Assembly (NCBI GenBank): GCA_948470475.1
Contig: OX419336.1
Coordinates: forward strand, 40,844,381-40,908,380
Source of the DNA: Galaxea fascicularis
Taxonomy: Eukaryota; Cnidaria; Anthozoa; Scleractinia; Euphylliidae
Direction of reading: 5' to 3'
Length of the DNA: 64,000 nucleotides
In this document: one piece after another, positions 59,201-64,000 of the stretch
How positions within the stretch are numbered: the first letter of the stretch is position 1
How the letters are laid out: each line of letters starts with the position of its first letter
Notes under the pieces: model-generated
The model's database searches: none
Told to the model about the DNA's origin: nothing
Seen by the model: the letters and a program-made list of their open reading frames with translations, nothing else
Translations under genes and position numbers: made by a program

Positions 59201-60711
59201 TTGCACGGTTTGAGTGTGAGGCAGGTGGGATTCCTAAACCTAACATAACATGGTGGAGAAATGGTGAGAAACAGACCGACTCAGATTTCATCACTGTCGG
59301 AAATGGCTTCTTGCTTGTTCAAGATCTGGTCCTATCAGATCAGGGACCTTATCAGTGCTTCGCAAAGAATGATTTAGGAACACGTCAAGCAACTGCAGTC
59401 CTGTCTGTCTACAGGATAGGTAAAAATATTATTTTACTGGTATAAACAACCCTACATGTACTGTAAGTGCTGCAGGAGGCCATTCATGACCATTAGCAAT
59501 ATTGTTGAGTAGAGTATTGTTTTCAAAATGAAATGGTCAATTGCAATTCCAAGAGCTAGATTCTTATAACTTATTTCTAAATTATTTTTATTTGGCTTAA
59601 TATGAAACATAGAGAAGTCATTAAAAGGACATTCTGGCTGCCTTAAGATTCCAGGAAAGTTTTGAAAAATCTCAAATCAAGTTGCAAAAAAATAGTTCAA
59701 ATTTGGCCATTTGACATTTATCCCCCAGTGCTTAGTTAGGGATGTTCCACAAGACTGAGCAGAATTATACTGGTTTATCATTCAACACATTGATAACAGG
59801 GCATAATAATAGTGTTCTCCCCAGACATGTGACATGTGACATGAGGCTTTAACTAAATGCACTTTATGGGTGCCTGATGTTCTGTGTGATCTTGATTGTT
59901 TTAGACTTAGCTCATGCAGAAAGCAATGCTTGTGAGTGAAATCCTTTTGGCTGCCCTTAATTTTGTATGAAATTATTTCCTGTGTAAAAGACCTTCCTTT
60001 GTGTCAACTGCTTCTCACTCACACAGGTGAGCCTCTACCAGTTACCACTCCAACACCACCAACAACTCCAAAACCTACAACAACAGTCAGCACAACACCA
60101 CAACCAACAACTCCTAAACCAGTCCCAGAGAAGCCAGAGAATGTTGTTGCTCAAACACTTTCGCATACTGAAATAGAGTTGACTTGGTCACCACCCATAG
60201 TTCCAAATGGAAAGATTCTGGAATACATGTGCATTTACTCGACGTCAGAGAATGGTAAGAGTCATGGTCTGTGTGGTGTCTCATAGGCTAAGGACTTACC
60301 CTACACAAAGGGAAGTTTTACTGTGTAGCATCTCACTGTTAAGTTAAATGTGTGATTGATATGTGATTTTGAAATTGAGAACTTTCAAAATCCAAATTCC
60401 ATAATTATTGTGGGTGCTTATTAATCATTGATAATAATATTATTGTATGATAAGTAACATGCAAATGTCCTGAAGACCAGCAGGCATGTAATTTTTGTTT
60501 TATAAGTACTTTTGCAACAAAACTGCAACATTAATTGTGTGAAATCACTCAATTGTTATTATTATTATTTTTTTTTTTAAATAAGGCCTGGTTCAGATGC
60601 AGCTCCACTCATGTGCCAAACCTAACTGATGAATTAAGTTCGGCAAAAGAGGGGCGTCTGATTCAGTTTGGTACCACAGTTTTAATTCGATGTGAATCGT
60701 TGTTAAGTTCT

Positions 60712-60749
<38 letters not shown>

Positions 60750-63231
60750 CAAATGCATTAGTCATGACAATGTATAAATCCATAAATACCACTGACACAT
60801 GGTACACCGTTTGAATCACCTGTCGCACCAATGTCGCTCCTAAGTCAAACCTATTTTAATTGGGTTTGGTACATAAGTGGAGTGGCATCTGAACCAGGCC
60901 TAAGAGTTCAATAATATCATTTAGAATGGAGACAATAAGATAAAGTGGTGTTTTTGTCAGAAATAACAGGGAGATAGATAATAGTCAAGAGCTTGGGAAA
61001 ATACCCGCCTGTCATCTTGATTTTACTGGCTCAAAAGCATTCTAAACTAAAAATCTGTAACAGTGGATTCTTCTAAACCCGCCTGTGAACAGATAATTCC
61101 TGTCTCTTATAGCCTGCGTGGCCGGCGTAATCGGGAAAGGGGAAGGGGAGCGAGGGAGGCGAGAAAAAATGAGGGGGATTGGGGAGAGGAGAGAGGGAAC
61201 GCCTGCCACAAGAACCCCATTCGCTTCATTTCTGCGTTCGCTGGCAAACGCAAATTTCTGATTGGCTAATTTCTGACAGTAAGTCTCTTGAGAATTGAAG
61301 CAATTTAATCCCTCTTACTGCGTGCCCTGCGTCTGATTTTGATTGGTGGATGAATTGACAGTTATTGACGGATAAAGTAATTGGATTAACTGAAAATCGT
61401 TGGGCGGGAATGAAGCGAATGGGGTTCTTGTGGCAGGCGTTCCCTCTCTCCTCTCCCCAATCCCCCTCATTTTTTCTCGCCTCCCTCGCTCCCCTTCCCC
61501 TTTCCCGATTACGCCGGCCACGCAGGCTATGTCTCTTAAAAATTTTATGTACATCCTAAATAATTGTAAATTGGCTGCCTTGTAGGTCCTATAATGAACA
61601 ACAATGAAAGCACATCTGGAGATACCCACAGAAAACTGTTCTCTAACCTCCAGCCAAACACAGAGTATCGATTCTATGTGTTTGCCACCAATGCACGTGG
61701 CAGAGGTATGATTTCAGATGTAGCAGTAGCCAGGACATACACACGTTCTGAAGTGCCAGGAAAACCTCGTAATTTAGTAGCAGAGGCAGAGTCAGACTCA
61801 TCAATAAGGGTCACATGGGCAGTACCTAACACTGGGTAAGTTACCTCTCTTCCCTTACCACCCACACTATACAAAAGAAGAGGAGCTTTAGTTGTAACCA
61901 AAAGGTCGAGACAGTAGAAAGCAAATCGTGATTTTTAAGAAGATTACGACATTTTTTAATTTTAAAGACATGATTCGATGTTGCCAACATCATCATCAGT
62001 TTTACACGATATTTGAAAAACCGTTGGACGTTATAACAACTAGGTAAAACATACATAATTTCACACTTTGTAACTCACTCAAATATTTTTGTCACTTAAT
62101 CTTAATTTATTATGTATGTTTTACCTAGTTGTTAAAAAGTCCAACGGGTTTTCAAATATTGTGTAACTGACGATGATGTTGGCAACATTGAAACATGTCT
62201 TTAAAATTAAAAAATGTCATAATCTTCTTAAAAATCACAATCAGATTTAGTTGTCTTTGCATTGTACAAGCATGTGTTCCAACAGGCCTTTCGTTTGTGT
62301 TATACATTCTTTTCTTGGTGGTTCTCAGTATAAGGTGTGTTACCGTATAGTTCAGGTAAATTTGATTTGGTCTCAGATCTCATAATATATGGTTTATTGC
62401 AGTGTGTAGATTGGCTTGATCAAGATGGGTTCTTTGCTTAGACAATTCAGAATCTTTACTCCGTATTCTCTCCATATGTTGTCTCCTGTAAGCTATTCCT
62501 ATACAAGAGCTACTAAGTCGTCTTTATACCTTGGCAGCCATCATTTGGAAGTGGTTTTATTTTTGTTGTTAAATTATTAATGATTCTCAACCTTGAGTAA
62601 AAACATGATACTAAATATGCCCTACCAAAAAAGAATATTTCTTGCAGCATTGCACAAATTGGTCATCAGTTCATGTAATGTTTGAAAAACAAGCAGCAGT
62701 GTTTTATCAGGTTTAAAAACACGAGGCATAGCCAAGTGTTTTTATACCCGATATAACATGTCTGCAAGTTTTTTTAACAGCTTCAAAAACTTTTGTGGTA
62801 GATCTGTCCATTTGTAGAATAATCGTTGTTATTTTTCCAGATAGAATTGGCTGTGAAATCTAGCCATGTCTATGTCAGATATAAAGGCACTCATTTAACA
62901 TTAATTTCTTTTGTATTTCCTTTATGAATTATTAATGAATATTTGAAGTACATCTTTAAGCATCAATTTTTATTTTACATCATAGATTTTACTTAATTTA
63001 TATTCTTTAACTTATATTGTTTTGGTAGACCAAGCTCACTTGACAGATATGTGATAACTTACAAAGATACAAGCAGTAACTCTGGACCCATGCAGGATGT
63101 CACTAATAAGCAAACTAGGGTCCTGCGGGATCTAAACACCTACACCAAATACACCATCACTGTTTATGCTGAGACCAAGGATGGAAAGAAAGGGCCATCT
63201 GCAGTTACAGAGGCCACAACTAAGGGTGGAG
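47219..63231 (+). CDS. DCC: DCC/neogenin-family netrin receptor, N-terminal part (8 exons, continues past window)
   Basis: Joined exons 47219-47279, 52906-53217, 53821-54117, 56808-57095, 59147-59419, 60027-60254, 61586-61835 and 63029-63231 give 637 codons without a stop. Residues 1-20 are a hydrophobic signal peptide. Four Ig domains follow with the expected Cys/Trp/Cys: C49-W61-C102, C149-W162-C200, C252-W264-C301 and C343-W355-C390, each with a D/E/S-x-G-x-Y-x-C pattern. A Thr/Pro-rich linker spans 412-446. FN3-1 is about 447-540 (W464, Y514) and FN3-2 about 544-636 (W564, Y611). Ig1 ends in IISRTARVIV, closely resembling DCC/neogenin. In this family the receptor binds netrin or RGM at the cell surface and steers axons and migrating cells. 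The remaining FN3 domains, TM and P1-P3 tail should lie beyond 64000. Alternatives are protogenin or another Ig-FN3 receptor. Confidence 0.85.
47280..50097 (+). other. Intron 1, first part: no feature recognised
   Basis: Unique AT-rich intron sequence. A weak tRNA-like remnant (GATAGCACAGTCAATG...GTTCGAATC) lies near 49980-50017. Intron 1 as a whole runs to 52905. Confidence 0.5.
50098..50533. mobile_element. Fold-back element with tRNA-like arms, in intron 1
   Basis: The stretch is an inverted repeat of about 213-bp arms centred near 50311 (TATGAATTTCATA). The right arm holds GGCTTCATAGCTCAGTTAGT, AGAGCATTG and GGTTCAAACC (A- and B-box, 50390-50462). The left arm holds the same tRNA-like unit inverted (50232-50165, with GGGTTTGAACCC). 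Beyond the tRNA units both arms share GAATTTTTTT, GGCTTCTTT and CAACTGC-AGGATCA. The arms differ at several sites, so it is not a recent assembly duplication. Confidence 0.85.
51203..51359. mobile_element. Small TIR element in intron 1
   Basis: CAGGGTTCAAAATA (51203) and inverted TATTTTGAACCCTG (51346-51359) bound about 157 bp. The interior includes GCCGGCAAGTGTGACCAAAG and GCCGGC. Confidence 0.7.
51826..52593. mobile_element. Harbinger-like non-autonomous element in intron 1
   Basis: GGCTGGGGTCGCACTAGAGAC and inverted GTCTCTAGTGCGACCCCAGCC bound 768 bp, flanked by TTA (51823-51825, 52594-52596). A 3-bp TWA duplication is characteristic of the PIF/Harbinger superfamily. Inside, 52145-52267 is a 40-codon frame starting MNPSYPFYFNIDPDQTNLNE, which may be the start of a former element-encoded protein. 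Further TTGTCCGCG-type subterminal motifs recur near both ends. Confidence 0.75.
52906..53217 (+). CDS. Exon 2: first Ig domain
   Basis: Phase 1 at both ends. The acceptor is TTTTGCAG (52905) and the donor GCAG|GTGAGT (53218). It encodes residues 21-124: the strand before C49, W61 in the KW core, the RRDGSLYFS turn, DEGTYQC around C102, and the closing IISRTARVIV. Confidence 0.95.
53218..53820 (+). other. Intron 2
   Basis: About 600 bp of AT-rich sequence. I see no repeat or exon inside. Confidence 0.85.
53821..54117 (+). CDS. Exon 3: second Ig domain
   Basis: The acceptor is CATTTTTCAG (53820) and the donor CCAG|GTACAA (54118), phase 1-1. Residues 125-223 contain C149, W162, the TPDGALQIRN strand and TGDYEC around C200. 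Confidence 0.95.
54212..54444. mobile_element. Imperfect fold-back element in intron 3
   Basis: GTTGTTTGAAAGGCGATTAAC followed by ATAATCCAGGATTAG is answered by inverted AATCCTGGATTAGCGTTAATCGGCTTTCGAACAA. The interior is T-rich. Confidence 0.7.
54586..55108. mobile_element. pogo/Tigger-like non-autonomous element in intron 3
   Basis: CAGTCGAAGCTCTCTTAACGG and inverted GTCCGCTTACGAGAGCTTTGACTG bound 523 bp, flanked by TA on both sides (54584-54585, 55109-55110). A CAGT start and TA duplication suit the Tc1/mariner-pogo group. GTAAGCGGACA/GTAAGCGGCC recurs about eight times in both orientations, as expected for transposase-binding subrepeats. There is no transposase frame. Confidence 0.8.
55150..55255. 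repeat. Duplicated segment, partner of 58869-58950
   Basis: TTGACTTCACTACAGCAAC, then GCTATTTTTTGTACATAAC and AGTGACAGCCCTGT, recur in the same order and orientation at 58869-58950 in the next intron. Confidence 0.7.
55755..55840 (-). mobile_element. tRNA-like SINE head, minus strand
   Basis: The minus strand reads CTTGTAGCTCAGTTGTAGAG (A-box type, 55839-55820) and GGTTGTGGGTTTAAAACC (B-box type, about 55795-55778). Related degenerate tails are present at 55680-55770 and 56285-56365. Confidence 0.55.
56808..57095 (+). CDS. Exon 4: third Ig domain
   Basis: The acceptor is GATGAACAG (56807) and the donor CACT|GTAAGT (57096), phase 1-1. Residues 224-319 contain C252, the YPKPRVTW core at W264, and SHAGTYTC around C301. 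Confidence 0.95.
57096..58306 (+). other. Intron 4, first part
   Basis: No repeat is recognised up to about 58150. From there the sequence continues the coding-like fragment (see 58307-58868), whose frame extends on the minus strand to about 58197 before a GTAACG donor-like site. Confidence 0.5.
58307..58868 (-). repeat. Dispersed coding-like fragment, copy 2 (in intron 4)
   Basis: Minus-strand partner of 88-616. The frame starting MSTAMANGVVSN continues through ERTFRNWSFRELEANVRNIM. A small indel then shifts it to TNDKCSLTNLRGNFDTNSLG, which remains open past the end of shared sequence to about 58197 (SDEEPKHRSEDAS). The peptide is hydrophilic with no known domain. It lies antisense to the receptor gene. 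Confidence 0.6.
59147..59419 (+). CDS. Exon 5: fourth Ig domain
   Basis: The acceptor is CTTTTCAG (59146) and the donor ATAG|GTAAAA (59420), phase 1-1. Residues 320-410 contain C343, the IPKPNITWW core (W355-W356), and DQGPYQC around C390. Confidence 0.95.
59420..60026 (+). other. Intron 5
   Basis: About 600 bp of AT-rich sequence without a recognised repeat or exon. Confidence 0.8.
60027..60254 (+). CDS. Exon 6: Thr/Pro-rich linker and first half of FN3-1
   Basis: The acceptor is CTCACACAG (60026) and the donor AATG|GTAAGA (60255), phase 1-1. Residues 412-446 are almost entirely Thr, Pro, Lys and Val in TTPKP/TTPQP-like repeats, a likely O-glycosylated stalk. EIELTWSPP (W464) starts the FN3 fold. 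Confidence 0.92.
60585..60900. mobile_element. Harbinger-like MITE in intron 6
   Basis: GGCCTGGTTCAGATGC and inverted GCATCTGAACCAGGCC bound 316 bp, flanked by TAA (60582-60584, 60901-60903). TIR similarity extends to about 40 bp. The 80-codon frame over its left part is not a gene. Confidence 0.85.
61110..61529. mobile_element. Mutator-like MITE in intron 6
   Basis: The left arm 61110-61230 (TAGCCTGCGTGGCCGGCG...) is an exact inverted copy of 61409-61529, 121 bp without a mismatch that I could find. The 9-bp TGTCTCTTA flanks both sides (61101-61109, 61530-61538). Long TIRs with a 9-bp duplication are the signature of the Mutator/MULE superfamily. The arms are G-rich on one strand (GGGAAAGGGGAAGGGG). 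Perfect arms imply recent insertion. Confidence 0.9.
61586..61835 (+). CDS. Exon 7: second half of FN3-1, first half of FN3-2
   Basis: The acceptor is CTTGTAG (61585) and the donor CTGG|GTAAGT (61836), phase 1 in and phase 2 out. NLQPNTEYRFYVFATNARG is the classical FN3 F-G region. The linker SEVPGKPRNL leads into SIRVTW (W564). Confidence 0.93.
61925..62241. mobile_element. Long inverted repeat in intron 7
   Basis: TCGTGATTTTTAAGAAGATT... to ACTAGGTAAAACATACATAA (61925-62057) is mirrored at 62108-62241 with scattered mismatches. The loop is about 50 bp. There is no coding content. Confidence 0.8.
62242..63028 (+). other. Intron 7, remainder
   Basis: AT-rich, with no recognised element. Confidence 0.7.
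63029..63231 (+). CDS. Exon 8: second half of FN3-2
   Basis: The acceptor is TTTTGGTAG (63028), phase 2 in. The donor GGAG|GTATAT (63232) is phase 1 out. It encodes SSLDRYVITYKDTSS, then LRDLNTYTKYTITVYAETKDG and the closing TEATTKGG. The next exon lies beyond the window. Confidence 0.92.
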
Positions 63232-64000
63232 GTATATAGATTTACCCTTGTTGTTTATTTACTGATGTGTGTACCAACTGTTGTTGATCATATGTTAAAA
63301 TATTGTTTTGTGCTTTTTCCATTATAACATTAGCACAGAATAACAGTGACTTTTGCACAAGTATCCAAATTTATTATGAAATGCATGCTCAGAGGTTTTA
63401 GAATGTTTTGAAGTAGGCGTCAGACTCTGGAAAAGTAAGTGGCTGTGACAAGTGAGGGACCATAAGGCCTGAGCTGATTGCTCTGACCAGAGTTACCGGC
63501 AACGTGTAACTATGTAGCCGGCAGAATTCCGGCAGTTGCTGGCATGTTTTGAAACCACTGATGCTGCAAGTAACCTAAAGCTGATTTACTTAATGTAGAC
63601 TGTTTATTCTAAGGTAATGAAGTTGAGATACACTGCAGATAATATTGCAAATAAGCATGGACAGTGAAAAATGTTATGTATACTACATTAGCCCTTTAAA
63701 CCGTAAGACAAAATCTGAATTCACATTTGTTCCCCCTATACAGTTCCTATAAATGTTTGTGTAGTAGAGAGAAATTGTTATAACAATAATAATAATAATA
63801 AATATTTAAAGAGGGAGGCCAACTTGCCATGGCGGTTTTCAGTGGGGCCCTCAAAATTAACAATGTAATTAAAAATAATCAAGTAATAATAAAGTTAAAA
63901 AGCTAACAGTGAGAATTATGAAATGTCTAAAACTCGAAATTTAAGACAGAAAATATAATAAAATACAAGAAAGAGATGTCATACCCAGTGGACCTATTAA
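63232..64000 (+). other. Start of intron 8
   Basis: An (AAT)n microsatellite is at about 63786-63803, followed by a repeat-like stretch. No further exon is seen before the window ends. Confidence 0.7.

Noticed and set aside
60535..60777. 80-codon frame with a DTGA aspartic-protease-like string
   Set aside because: It overlaps the left half of a TAA-flanked MITE. The DTGA string lacks the flanking hydrophobic pattern and partner motifs of a retropepsin.

Overview
The window is animal nuclear DNA: intron-rich, AT-rich, without operons, and dense in small inverted-repeat DNA transposons, tRNA-derived SINEs and broken non-LTR retrotransposons. The style of the repeats, together with the one well-resolved host gene, suggests a cnidarian, probably a stony coral. 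The species call is inference; no taxonomic marker such as rRNA is present.

The main gene lies on the + strand from 47219 to beyond the right edge. Eight exons encode a signal peptide, four Ig domains (one per exon), a Thr/Pro-rich linker and two fibronectin III domains. This is the N-terminal ectodomain layout of the DCC/neogenin/frazzled netrin-receptor family. All splice sites are GT-AG and all phases join. The remaining FN3 domains, membrane segment and cytoplasmic tail lie past 64000. Its introns hold most of the transposons in this half: a fold-back element with tRNA-like arms, Harbinger-like and pogo-like elements, a Mutator-like element with 121-bp perfect TIRs and a 9-bp target duplication, and other long inverted repeats.

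The left 47 kb has no complete gene. It holds three recognisable LINE remnants (about 7.1-7.55, 20.4-23.8 and 31.6-32.6 kb), three copies of one tRNA-derived SINE, many fold-back elements (several nested), and a frameshifted cysteine-motif exon at 33.3-34.3 kb. A few isolated exon-like stretches (5457-5617, 44541-44725) could be ends of host genes but cannot be linked to partners.

The most unusual object is an array at 16324-18630 of about 42 visually identical 55-bp units. Each unit is a near-palindrome, carries a canonical G-quadruplex motif, and has no stop codon in any of the six frames. It therefore creates six overlapping 756-788-codon open frames that are almost certainly not genes. 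A second oddity is a pair of diverged copies (88-616 + and 58307-58868 -) of an unrecognised coding-like fragment whose largest indels are multiples of three.
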